A DNA stretch of 64,000 nucleotides from Adineta ricciae (lineage: Eukaryota > Rotifera > Eurotatoria > Adinetida > Adinetidae). The notes beneath the pieces were generated by a model. It worked only from the letters and a program-made list of their open reading frames with translations, made no database searches and was not told the origin of the DNA. Of this stretch, positions 11,059 to 22,058 are shown in pieces. The translations under genes were made by a program, and so were the position numbers. The stretch is from NCBI GenBank assembly GCA_905250025.1, contig CAJNOJ010000041.1:487908-551907 (forward strand), written 5' to 3'. Within the stretch, counting starts at the first letter, position 1. The number at the start of each line of letters is the position of its first letter.

Positions 11059-13390
11059 TTAGAGGTTCGTATACTTTTCGTTCTCATCGATGCCGTAACG
11101 AGTAAAATGTTTTACCTATAAAGAAATGAAGAAGATTCGTAGATTAACTTTCACTGCAAGATTGAGATTTTCATACCATGAATGTCCATGATCCATCGAC
11201 GGGATCGTAGTTGATGAATTCTCCATCGAACTTTCCGGTGGTTTCACGTAAATGATTACTGTAATTCATTGCTCTTATTCGTTCGATATCGGTTATTTTT
11301 GATCGGGTTGCTCGATCGATTGGATAGACGTCAAATAATGTGATACGAGCAGAGCGATTCAATTCTTCACCGACGGCTGGTTTTCTTATGTCATCGGGAT
11401 AAACAATGACCTCCTGGTGATTGATTTGAACTAGAATGAGAATGAATAGAGGACATGTGTTAGTGTCAAACTGTTTTTTGCAAAGATTAACTTACTTATT
11501 TCATCAAGATTAAGTCCAGCAACGTTAATTTGTCCATAAAATGTCACTGAACCATACTTATCGTTTCCAACAGTGAATTGTTTGACTAAACATTGACCTT
11601 TATTGTTAAATAGTGTTTCTAATTCAGTTCGATCCGGTTTCATATAATAATTCAAACGAGTTAAGATAGGTAAACGGAACGATGATAGGTCAATATTCGG
11701 TTGAGGTTCCAAGTTTGAAGAGACTGATTTTGGTGACACGGCCTGTTCGGAAGGTATCGAAATGGGAGATGATAGTCGCGTTAATTTTGTTAATGATTCC
11801 AATTCAGCTAAACTTCGTCGGGGATACAGTGAATGAAGTGTATTTGGCTGATTGATTGTACTATTTAACAAATGTAATTTCGATAGTTTCGTACGAGTAA
11901 GTAAAACAATTTCTTCTTCGTCAGTAAAACCCCCTGACAGTGTACTTTTACTTGGTTCTGTCGTCGGTTGAGATTGTTGATCGAGTGATCGCGTATCTTC
12001 ATGTGATATTGAAGTTGATGAAGTAGGTTTTAGTTTGAAATCTAAATTAATTGATGAATGTGAAGCAGTCGTCTTCTGAAAATTCGAATGAACCGGAAGA
12101 ACAACTGGTATCGGTGTCGATGCCAATATCGTTGTATGTAAAGTTGAATCAACAATGGATGTCTTAGGTGAGGAGGTTGATTCCGCATCGATAAACTCTT
12201 TTCGTCCACGATTACCGTATGGATCGAGAAGTAGTTTGGTAAGAAACTGTTGCTGATTCGTTGCAATTGTTTGTGATGTCGTTGTTGAAGGTATCGATAA
12301 TGGCACAGTTGCTTGCGTTTGTGGTACAGGTATTGTTTGATTAATAATCGATGAACTTTGCGGGAATTGAAACGGTACAGTATACGACTGAGAGATATTA
12401 GTTGATGGAACCGTATTGACCGTTGGTATGGTGGGTGTACGAAAACCAGGAAATATTAACGGAGCTGTTAAAACACTGGATATTGTAGTTGGCGTAGTAG
12501 TAGTAAATGGATGCGTGGATGATGCCGTTGACATTGGAGCTGCTGTAGTAACTGGTTTTATGCCGAATGGGTCAAGGTTTGGAGCAGTTGGTGTTAAACT
12601 AGCATTTTTTGACCACGGAAATGTCGCTATTGGTGCAGTTGACACTACTGGATTGAAAATAGTACCGGTCGTAGCCGCAATACTGAATGGGCTCGCTGCA
12701 GTTGTAGCTGGAGGATTAATATGGAAGATCCATGTATTTGAGGCAAGCGAGGTCGCCGCTAAAAGAATAAGAGACTTCAGTATTATTGAATGATTCTTCA
12801 AAAGAGAAAGACAAGGCATTTACCTGAGGAGAACTTTCGATTCGATTGATAATCTTCTAATCGAAGTTCATCCATCGATTTACTTGAATATTCTTTCATA
12901 TTACATATGCACTGATATTTTACATCCAAAGTTACAATTTTGTTAGTTTTACGCACATATTCAGTCTCTAAAAAAATCGGAATGGATTATTTAAAAAATG
13001 TATGATATGACGCTTACCTTGCGAAGCTACTGGAGTGAATTTAACTGTTGTACCTGTTGGATTTGTGAAAAAATAATTTGGTACTTGTGCTACCGGTGCA
13101 GATTGATTGCTTCCGAATCGAAACAAACCAGTAGCATCTGAAACGGAAAAGAAATCTTATAGTTAAGCAATGAGATTCTCTACGTTTTTCATACTTGAAT
13201 TTGCATTGTTAACAGATTGATTTGTTGCTGGAAGAAAGGCAAATGGTGAGGCAGTCGTAGCACCTTGTGGGTCACTACCACCAAATTGAAACAATGGTAT
13301 ATTTGATGCTTGTGATGTAATCGGACGAGAAAATGTAAATATTGAAGTGGATGTAGTAGCAGCTGTAGTTGTCGGATGAAATGAGAACAT
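11059..13390 (-). CDS. NUP98: Nucleoporin Nup98, FG-poor stand-alone form with autoproteolytic domain
   Basis: Nup98 lines the nuclear pore and binds the mRNA export factor Rae1. Exons 13390-13195, 13137-13018, 12967-12824, 12758-11496, 11430-11177 and 11115-11059 join in phase to 2034 bases (677 residues). A Rae1-binding GLEBS motif spans exons 2-3: GTTVKFTPVA, then YQCICNMKEYSSKSMDELRL and EDYQSNRK. The C-terminal autoproteolytic domain has GQCLVKQFTVGNDKYGSVTF, GQINVAGLNLDEI, EVIVYPDDIRKP, GEELNRSARITL and DGSWTFMVKHFT. Only three FG dipeptides are visible (QFGG, RFGS, DPFG), where vertebrate Nup98 has dozens. The central exon is instead a Thr/Ser/Pro-rich linker. At the scissile site HF is followed by Thr, not Ser, and the chain stops 14 residues after that Phe. 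No Nup96 follows. The call rests on GLEBS plus the autoproteolytic domain in the right order. Confidence 0.9.
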
Positions 13391-14547
13391 TATTTTCGAG
13401 TTTTATTAAAATAAAAGTGAAAGATACGAAAATGCGTCAAATTTCCTTCTATTTTTAGTCGAAAGTGTGAAGAAATGCCCAAGACTACAGTTTATATAAC
13501 GTGCAAACATGAGTCAGATGCAAAAGCAACTTATCAGAAAATTGCGCAATCAGTAGAGAACATGACTCAGAGATGTGTGTCTCACCCAGCCACAGATTGT
13601 TGACGTCGTCGTTCAGCTCTGAGAAGAGAACGTTACTTCCTTTCGTTTGCGTTTGTTCTGTACTTGTTCCGAACAGGGTAATTTGATAACAAATAACATG
13701 CTCAACTAGATGTCGCAGTACGATGTTCATTTTAACTCAGTAAGTAAAACATATACAATTTACGATATGAGCCATGTATACTTTGATTGAATAGGTGTTA
13801 GAAAACTAGGATAGTTTCCAGCGGCAATAAAGTGTTTGATCTCTATGAAAATATCTCGCGAATTCGATAATTACTTCTAATATTCACTGATTAAGATAAA
13901 TAGAACATGAAGAAGTCGGAGACAAATCTTTTGTTATGCTGATTGCCAGATATATTCAAAACAACTCATTGAAGCATTGAACGATAAGTGTCTAGTTTTT
14001 CACGAAAAGTTTGATGAGAAAACTCGTAGAAAATATAATTCCAGATGTGATCCTATCTCATTTGTGTGCCGGTTGTCCACCCTGGTTTACATTAAGATAG
14101 ATTTGTGGAAAGGATCGACCTTGCAACAGAATAAAATTCATTATCCAATTCTCGTAGTTAAAATGAATTGTATTATTGCGTATCTATCTTACTATGTATG
14201 AGGTGGTGGAGTCATTATGTCTCACGATAAGATCGTTTCATCATCTGGGTCCACTTAACGCAAATACATGAGATTCAAACAGCAACGAAAAGGTCTATGA
14301 AATTATCCAACTAGTCATTGTTACTTGTAGGCGGAGGAAACATAAGCGACATCCATCGAAAGATTTGATTAAAAGAATAGTGAGCGAATAGTATCAATCG
14401 ATCGTTGTTACTCACTCACATTACTCGGTAGTGAGCAAACTGATTTATTTGCTTTTATTGCCAAAAAACTACGTATAGTTAAGGGTGATCAAGGTTAAAA
14501 TATTTCTCTCAACTCTAGATAAACTCATCTGATAATAACCTTTTGAA
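13391..14547. other. Divergent promoter region between Nup98 and ArfGAP
   Basis: The two flanking genes diverge, so both promoters should lie here. A minus-strand ORF of 81 codons (13485-13730) and a plus-strand ORF of 74 codons (13977-14201) match no family I know and lack convincing context. No other feature is seen. Confidence 0.45.
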
Positions 14548-17167
14548 ATGGAAGAGCCAACAAAATCAGATATTGACGCAATCTTCAAACGATTGAAAAC
14601 GATCCCAGCAAATAAAGTTTGTTTTGATTGCGAAGCAAAGAATCCGACATGGGCATCCATCACATACGGTGTATTTCTTTGTATCGATTGTTCAGCAAGA
14701 CATCGCGGGCTTGGTGTGCATTTATCATTCATTCGTTCGACCAATCTTGATACAAGTTGGGTTTGGCTTCAACTTCGGTATGTTTCATTGGACTGAACAC
14801 GATTCTTTACCATTCAATTCTTCAGGGCTATGCAAGTCGGTGGCAATGCAAATGCTGTAACTAAACCATGCTGGTGTTGATAATCGATTGAAACATATAT
14901 TTCTTTTAGGAAGCATTCTTTCAACAGCATGGCTGTCAAACAAAAGATATTCAACAGAAATACAATAGTCGAGCTGCACAACTTTACCGTGAGAAACTTC
15001 ATCAATTAGCAACAAAAGCAATGAAACAATATGGAACTAAAGTATTTCGTTGTTACATATTGCGAATGACTTCATTTGACAAATCTTTTTCCAGCTTTTT
15101 CTTGATGATGGGAACAAAAATGAACGTCGCCAGTCGGTCAGTGAAAAGAAAGATGAAGATTTCTTTCGTGAACATTCTCAAACGTCGACTAGACCAGGTT
15201 GGGAAGAGAATGTCAGTACATCTTTACATTCAAGTGATCAAAATCTTGATAAAAGTACGTTACTTATTCATTCATCTCTCATTTTTAAGTTCTTGTCTTG
15301 CGTGTTAAGCTGAACAACAAGCTGAAGGACCTTCAGTTGATCCCAATGCATTTAATAACGATGGATCGGCAAAGACGCTCGATCCAAAAAAGTCTACTAT
15401 TGGTCAGCGTCGTGCACCAGCAACTAAAAAGGTGATTTGAATCGATAAATAAATGATGAAATCTATATTTGCAGAACGTATTCGTTTTCAGAAGGGCTTC
15501 GGCGCACAAAGAGTTTCGACTGACTTCAAAGAAATTGAACGTAATGTTCAAGAACAAGAAAAATATCGGGAAGAACATGCTCAACTAGAGATAAAAAATC
15601 GCGAAGAACACGAAAAACAAATGGAAAAGCAAATGTAAGATGAATATCGTTCGAATAAAGACCATTGTCAATCCGATTGTCACTAGGGCGAATCTGAAAT
15701 TTGCATATCAAGATATGAATAAACAACGTGAAATAGAAGAAGCGAAGTTGAAACAATCAAATCCAAAGAAAGCCGAGCAAATGGAACGTCTTGGGATGGG
15801 TTTTGGCGCTCGAAGGTAATTGAAACTTGATATTTAACGAATATTTCCACAGATTGATGTTGTAGTGGCGTTAGCCATAGTGCGATGACAGATATGCAAA
15901 CGATTCAACAAGAAGGCGTCACAACAACCAGAAATGTGTCATTGGCATCAAGAAATCGCGATTTTTTCGATGATTTCGAACCGGCTGGCTTTAGCAGTCG
16001 ATCGAAGTGAGTCGAACAAGCGCAAATGTTCAATTGAATATTTGAGATGATATTTAGTAATGATAGACGATTATCGGAAGATAATGATGAGAATCCGTCA
16101 AAGTACTTCAATTAATAATATTCGATATGCATGTACTGAAACTAATATTGCTATTCACTCGACAGTAGAGGAAAGGTTTTTCTTATGATAAAAAACAAAT
16201 TTCGCTTCGAGTTAACCGTAACTGTTATTTGAATTCGCAGATTTCTATTCATCATTGTTCTCTTCCCATCTAGATTAGATGATGATTTCTTCAAACCAAA
16301 ATCCTCTGCGAAACCTATGGATTCATTCAGTGCTGATTGGGAAGTTATTGATCAAAAATCAACGAACAAAGATTACGGATCAAGTGGAAGTAACAAATCT
16401 TCGTCGTCAAATTATAACAGTTCAACGGCTAACAGTGGTGCTTACGGGTGAGTTGACAATATTATGACGAAACCAGATAGTCTCAATTCACTTTATCTCA
16501 GATCGTCTTCTAAATCATCAACGTCTTACAATGCAGCATCTGCAGGCGATACTCAAAAGCGTTTTTCTAATGCCAAAGCCATATCAAGTGATCAATTCTT
16601 TAACAGAGATTCGGATGTACGTATGTGACCATTACATATGAATAAAATCCACATATCATACTCATCTTATTCTGCTGCATGTGCATCCATCTAACAACAA
16701 TTGGAAAACAGACATTATCTTATTTTCTACTCTTGCTTATTCATTTTTTTCCAACAAAAATAATATGCATGTGCTCATCTAAACAAAACTTCTAGCGCAC
16801 CGATCGAGCTTATAACTTCCAAATTTAAATAATAAACTTAATTTATTTTCCTTTCACATACAATGTTCGTTTTTACCAACAACGAGACGATTTTTTCGTA
16901 GAATGACCGGTCGAACGTTAGCACGCGCTTTCAAGGAAATACGAGTATTTCCAGTGAAGAATACTTCGATAATCCTAATCGAAAGCCGAATTCATCAGGT
17001 TATCAGGGAATCGATATAGCAACGATGACAGCAGATTTCAAAGATGGCGTCTCGAAAGCAGCTGGAAAGTTGTCATCATTTGCGAGTAATATGATGTCAA
17101 ACATGCAGGTAAGTTGACAAAAATCTTCTCTTCAAGTCTTTCGAATAATATTTTATAGAAAAAGTAA
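14548..17167 (+). CDS. ARFGAP2: ADP-ribosylation factor GTPase-activating protein 2/3
   Basis: ArfGAP2/3 stimulates GTP hydrolysis on Arf1 during COPI coat cycling at the Golgi. The first exon starts [20 protein letters not shown] and contains the zinc finger CFDC-(16 residues)-CIDC followed by [16 protein letters not shown], which carries the arginine finger. The next exons give [10 protein letters not shown] and a helical stretch typical of the catalytic domain. Later exons contain repeated short glycine/arginine motifs ([15 protein letters not shown]), a basic coiled segment near 15540-15640, and [19 protein letters not shown], which resembles the conserved motif unique to the ArfGAP2/3 branch. 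The last coding exon is only AAAAAGTAA (17159-17167). The many introns are 45-70 bases, except one of about 280 near 16620-16900. Subfamily 2 and 3 cannot be told apart here. Confidence 0.9.
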
Positions 17168-18009
17168 AACTTCTCTTTGTATCGAGCAAGTTAGCATCGA
17201 AGACGGTGATGAAATTTCATCCGAAACGAAGATCATCAGAATATAGACAATCGTTTTTGTCAATAGTCTACTAATCTTGTATTTTTTACTTTCATTTTTT
17301 CGAAAATCATTTCCGCAGTTCATCTGTTCTTTCAATTGCAATTCAAAATAAATACAAACACCGAATTTAGATAACCTTGTAACGACGTTGAATAAATAGC
17401 GTCATTTGATTTCGATTAGTACATACAGCTCATTAGAAAAGCGAAATTTATACTGTATTATTCTTTGTCCAATGTCGTTTTTGTTTTTCTTGACAATGGC
17501 GACTACGAAAAGCTCTAGTAGGCGTGTCAACATTTGCTATTCTATTATTCGAATACTAATTTATATATAGTCGATTACATTTATTTGGTTCTTTCGTGGC
17601 GCAAAATCGATGCGATTGAATAGGTGCACAACGCGTTTTCGCTAGATCAACGTTTTCCTCAACTATTCGTAAAGCAAAGAGAAAAAGAAACGGAGGAAAA
17701 GTATTTATCATTGAGGAAGATGAGATCTACGAATGGCGAATGAGAAAAAGAACGTTATTTCTATCAGTAATATTTGCCGCTTGTTAACGTTAGCGCAGAA
17801 CAACGCGAGTCTCTCTCTTGCTCCCTCTCCTCCTCTTCTGTGTCGTTCTCATCATTCATCATCATAACAAAAATATTTTGTAAGCACAAGACACTCAACA
17901 GGACGAAAGAAATACATTTTTCTAAGTTTGACGATACAAATCAGAAAACAATAAAAACAGTCATCAAGTCGAACCTTTTCGTCTCGAGTGTTTGCTCAAT
18001 TATTAACAA
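17168..18009. other. Spacer upstream of the 18010 gene
   Basis: AT-rich, with T and TCTC runs (17810-17860). The 79-codon ORF at 17774 is serine-rich low-complexity sequence and was not accepted. No supported feature. Confidence 0.4.
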
Positions 18010-18646
18010 ATGAAATACACGATATCCCGACAATTTTCACTTAATAAAGAGAAATTCGAAGTTATCTGCAATGCCAAAACTGTCTGCACGGTCAAAGCAT
18101 CGCCTTCGAAAGAAAACAAAGATCAATTCAAGTAATTCGCATTTTTCTTCTCACTTTTACGTGTAGAACTAACGATATCTTGCTACTTATCTTTCTATTA
18201 GAATCAAAATAACAAAACCTCTATCGAAACGCTTCTCACCCGAATCCTGTTCTGTGGAATCCGATCCGTCAAATTCCAAACATTACTTGATATACACGAA
18301 CGATGTCAATACTGACGAGAAAGTTCTTTTCGGTGAATTATTCTACGAACTATGCAGTTACAATAACTATCTTTACACGATTATCATCGGACGAAAATTG
18401 TATAAAGTTAGAAGTAGTGATTTAAAAGATCGTCGACTGGCAATCATCGACACGATAGAACCTAGTAATTCGTCCAGTAATTATCAATATCCAGCATTAC
18501 AATGCCCCGAAACATTATTTCAAGTCATCGATTCATTTTCCAAATCGAATTCAACTTATCATGTGACGATTAATGATCAAGAGAAACAATTCGGTTATCT
18601 TGCTATAGTTATCCTCATCGATCTACATGAACGTAATCGTGCTTGA
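18010..18646 (+). CDS. Small two-exon protein, possibly tubby/LURP-one-like fold
   Basis: Exon 18010-18131 (start MKYTISRQFSLNKEKFEV) and exon 18202-18646 join in phase across a 70-base GT-AG intron, giving about 188 residues ending HERNRA. I do not firmly recognise it. The N-terminus, a Y-x-I-x-R-x-FSL pattern followed by F-E-V-x-x-N-A-K-T-V-x-T-V-K, and repeated beta-strand-like segments recall small LURP-one/tubby-C-like proteins. The similarity is weak and seen only by eye. Using the more obvious ATG at 18071 leads to a stop after the junction, so the 18010 start is preferred. No signal peptide or membrane helix is seen, apart from a short hydrophobic strand (LAIVILIDL) at the C-terminus. 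It shares its strand with the ArfGAP upstream, with no obvious functional link. Confidence 0.6.
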
Positions 18647-19946
18647 TTGACTTTGTATTATAAAACAAAAACACATATGTTTTTTTTTTCGATCGAAATT
18701 CTAACTTTGCTATGATTAAATGTCGAACATGATGTATCACATCGCTTTGATAGGCAAATGTCATAGTCAAGTGTTCGTGATTGAGAACGATGAAGTGTTT
18801 TTTTGCAAGATGCATTTACACAGCATATCAAATGACGATAATTTACAGGAATGTTCGTAAAAGATTTAGATTAGATCATTACCATTGAATAATCTATTGA
18901 TGTAATGTACTATAACAATAGACAATGATGAGAGATACGTCTGATATGAAAGTTCTGTTGATCGTGTTTGGAAGAAAGAAAGAAATGTTAACTGCTGGAT
19001 GAGAAATAAATATGAAATATTACTACCTCGATCAAATATGTTTTCGTTTAAATAATTGACTAAAGGTAAATATGATTAGGTTATATTTGACAAGGACGAC
19101 TCATAGACAATTGTCATTTACTGATGGAACAGTTTCTGGTGAATATTCTTTATTGCTTAGAAATGTTTGACGATGTTGAGATGACAGATGTTTTGTTGTA
19201 ACTAAGTTGATGAAAATGATGTGTGATTGCACTTCTTCCATTTACTTAATAAAAGTTTTTTTTTTACATAGTAACAAACTTTCTCCATTCCTTTTTATCT
19301 CTAGATGATAATGACTTTCTTTTTCTATTCTCGTGTATCTGCATGACTTACTTTCATCTATTTTCCGCAGCGTAAACGGATGACTACGATCTTTTCTGAG
19401 CCGATTCGATTAAACAAGGTTTCTTCGATACTTTCATCTTCTTGGTTTTCTCAAACACGATATTGACTGACTGTTCGTTTGGTTCAGTTAACATCTCAGG
19501 TTGTTTGAGAAAATATGATTTCGTATATTCAGTAAATAGCAATAACAAGTAAGTCGCATGATGTCTTCTCAATCCGAAGTTGAAATTCGCACTTTGGATA
19601 TTCACATGAAGATTTACTTGTTGATAAATTTGAGTAGAAAATGTCGAAGTATGTAATAAGATCCGAAACATCGTCTTTCTTTCAAGTTCTCATTTGCTCA
19701 ATAGAAAAGTAGGGAGAAAAAAAACTGGTGCTTAACGATGCCGTGTCATTTCTTTCCCGACGACTCGTCAGAAATGAAGTATATTTTGCTGTTACCAGGA
19801 AATGATATTTGACTACATCTATCTTCGTTCTACACGAAGATTTGACAAGAAAAAGAGAACAAACTTTTTTGCTTTTAGATAAGAGTATTAAACAAGATTG
19901 ATAACAGATTTTCTGAGTGGAGAATATTTGATTCATATCGGCAAAT
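18647..19946. other. Spacer with one doubtful minus-strand ORF
   Basis: AT-rich non-coding sequence flanks the possible small gene at 19384-19671. It also serves as the upstream region of the 19947 gene. There is a T-run near 18680 and another at 19257. No RNA gene is seen. Confidence 0.4.
19384..19671 (-). CDS. Hypothetical small protein, 95 codons
   Basis: A single open frame runs from an ATG to a stop, beginning MFRILLHTSTFSTQ and ending SAQKRS. The segment NFNFGLRRHHATYLLLLFTEY looks like helical protein rather than low-complexity translation, which is the only reason to list it. It has no recognised domain, signal peptide or partner. It diverges from the 19947 gene, so a shared promoter is possible. 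It could equally be a chance ORF or the last exon of a gene whose other exons I could not find. Confidence 0.3.
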   Translation of the reverse strand: MFRILLHTSTFSTQIYQQVNLHVNIQSANFNFGLRRHHATYLLLLFTEYTKSYFLKQPEMLTEPNEQSVNIVFEKTKKMKVSKKPCLIESAQKRS

Positions 19947-21683
19947 ATGCAAGGAAATAATTGTAATATTATGACGCAAGACAACAGCTTTTTCGACATT
20001 ACTCATACGTTCAGAATTGGCTCATCGACCTACCATGTCCTGGGTGTGCGAAAAGATCGTCCAACGTATAAAAATACGTATTATATATTCAATTGTGAGA
20101 ATGACCAACATGAACCGACGCATGATGCATCAGGAAGACCTCTATTAGTTAAACGCTTAGCTAGAACAGCTGAACAAACTACATTTCCTCGACATCGTCC
20201 AATAACAGCTAATTACAGAAAAACAACGACAACAACAGTTGATGAACGAACAACTAATTTTAATGAATCAAAGAAAGGTAAAGGTTCATCTCCACGCGCA
20301 CGAACTGAATCACCGAAATCGGCTGAAATGGACCCTGAGATAATGAGAGAGACATTCAATAAAGCATTGAGAAGTGAGCGGCAACTGCTTCTTGCGTCAT
20401 TTCGGAAACAAATCAATGTAAAAAATAAAATATTAATGCAATCGATTAAGAAAGACAGACGAAATGTCATTCAAACAATCAGCGAAGAACACAAAGCAGA
20501 CACTCTTCGTTTACTCGAAGAGCACAATAAAGTTTTAACAAAAGCTTACGATCAATTCGTTGGTACAACAATTTCATCGATTCATACGTTGAAACAAACA
20601 TTAATTGACACATTAGAATCTCAAAAACAAACATCACAATCTCAAAAAGAACTTCAGCTTGATCTATTACGAGCAATTGAACAGGAAATACAGACAATCA
20701 CAGCGAAAAAAGAAGACTTTTTACAATCAACCTTGACAGAAATCAATTCGATTAAAGAAGCGCAAACTGCTCATTTCCAAAAATTCGAAGAGGACAGCAA
20801 AGTTAAAAAACACACTGATGATGTAATACTGAATCGATTATTCAATGAGCAAAAAGAAGCTCTTACCCACATTATTGAACATCAACAACCCGTACCAGTT
20901 GATCTGATTAAAAGAACAATTGTTGATGTACTCAATCAGCAGATAACAACATCTGATGAATCTATTACTGACATCACATCTCATCATATCCAAAGCAATA
21001 ATGAAGTTGTTGCTAGTAATACAATACATAGTTTACCAAATATGAGATCCAATCCGTCTTCACATACTCTTAAGCAATCATCATTATCACTGAAATCTAA
21101 ACCATCCGATCAATATTTATTTACAGTTTCAATACGAACACCTGAACCTGCGCATTTATATGCAAAGTTACTTGTCGATGGAGAGGAATGTTCTCGACGA
21201 TTGCATACATTGTGTCAACGTGATATTATGGAACACAGTTTATACAATTGTTATGTAGCACCACCGAGGAAAGATCGTCCATTTGAATTGACTATTTATG
21301 CAAAAACGGCGAAGGAAACAACACATCGTGCAGCAATAAGTATACGTGTACCAGAATCGAATGGAACTCAATTGATTGAAATTCCCATGGTGCAACAAGC
21401 GTTTGAAGATCATCAATGTATTCTTATTGAACCATTTCAACGCTCATTGCCGCGAGATAAAGATGTGCGTATACACATGAAAGTACCCGGCGCGCTTCAA
21501 GTTAAAATTCGTAATGGTGATAGCATGACCGAACTTGACTCGAACGAATATAAGAATTATATTGTGAAGAAAACAATACGTGTACGAGGAGATGTTTCTA
21601 TTCTAGGTTCTTGGAAGGGCAAGCCCGATTTACTACTGTGCGCTTTTGAAACACAGTCTTCGTCTAAGAAACAAAGTATGTAA
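19947..21683 (+). CDS. Intronless coiled-coil protein with KY/hillarin-like C-terminal domains
   Basis: One uninterrupted frame of 578 codons sits in a region where most genes are heavily spliced. Residues about 1-80 form an N-terminal segment (FDITHTFRIGSSTYHVLGVR). Residues about 125-300 are a long charged coiled coil. About 385-570 are beta-rich: DQYLFTVSIRTPEPAHLYA, then LYNCYVAPPRKDRPFELTIY and later CILIEPFQRSLPRDKDVRI. The last two resemble the paired Ig-like domains that follow the transglutaminase-like core in kyphoscoliosis peptidase (KY) and hillarin. No transglutaminase-like Cys-His-Asp core is present, so peptidase activity is not expected and a cytoskeletal scaffold role is only a guess. 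An in-frame ATG at 19972 is an alternative start. Lack of introns suggests retrocopy origin or a horizontally spread family. Confidence 0.75.
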   Translation: MQGNNCNIMTQDNSFFDITHTFRIGSSTYHVLGVRKDRPTYKNTYYIFNCENDQHEPTHDASGRPLLVKRLARTAEQTTFPRHRPITANYRKTTTTTVDERTTNFNESKKGKGSSPRARTESPKSAEMDPEIMRETFNKALRSERQLLLASFRKQINVKNKILMQSIKKDRRNVIQTISEEHKADTLRLLEEHNKVLTKAYDQFVGTTISSIHTLKQTLIDTLESQKQTSQSQKELQLDLLRAIEQEIQTITAKKEDFLQSTLTEINSIKEAQTAHFQKFEEDSKVKKHTDDVILNRLFNEQKEALTHIIEHQQPVPVDLIKRTIVDVLNQQITTSDESITDITSHHIQSNNEVVASNTIHSLPNMRSNPSSHTLKQSSLSLKSKPSDQYLFTVSIRTPEPAHLYAKLLVDGEECSRRLHTLCQRDIMEHSLYNCYVAPPRKDRPFELTIYAKTAKETTHRAAISIRVPESNGTQLIEIPMVQQAFEDHQCILIEPFQRSLPRDKDVRIHMKVPGALQVKIRNGDSMTELDSNEYKNYIVKKTIRVRGDVSILGSWKGKPDLLLCAFETQSSSKKQSM

Positions 21684-22058
21684 TATCGGATCGCTTGAGT
21701 TTGGTTCTATCGTGCGGGAGAACATATTCTCACTTTTCTTCTACGTTTGTTCTCTATGGTTTCATCGCGTTTACTTTGATATAAAAAAAAAACAACAGAA
21801 CTTGAAGAATGCCAAAGAAAAAGAGTAGTAGGAATCTTCTAAACAAAGAACATATTCATACGGAAAAAAGTACTATGAAGCAAGTACGAATACAAGAGAT
21901 AAATAGCAAAGGAATGGGTTTACCGTGAGTGAGGATGTCACAATGACGATTGGTAACTGAGATTAGATCAATCGTCCTTACTATCACCCTCAACCACTTG
22001 TTAAATTTCATACTTTATATATGCAAGACAAAAAAAGAGCAGTCATAACACACAATAC
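21684..22058. other. Spacer between convergent genes
   Basis: Contains the 3' flanks of the KY-like gene and of CCDC92. AT-rich, with an A-run near 21782. No gene seen. Confidence 0.4.

Noticed and set aside
12416..12793. 125-codon plus-strand ORF rich in Val/Gly
   Set aside because: Exact antisense shadow of the Thr/Pro-rich Nup98 exon.
13485..13730. 81-codon minus-strand ORF between Nup98 and ArfGAP
   Set aside because: Ordinary composition but no recognisable family, no partner exons, and it would sit in the divergent promoter region; not enough to list as a gene.
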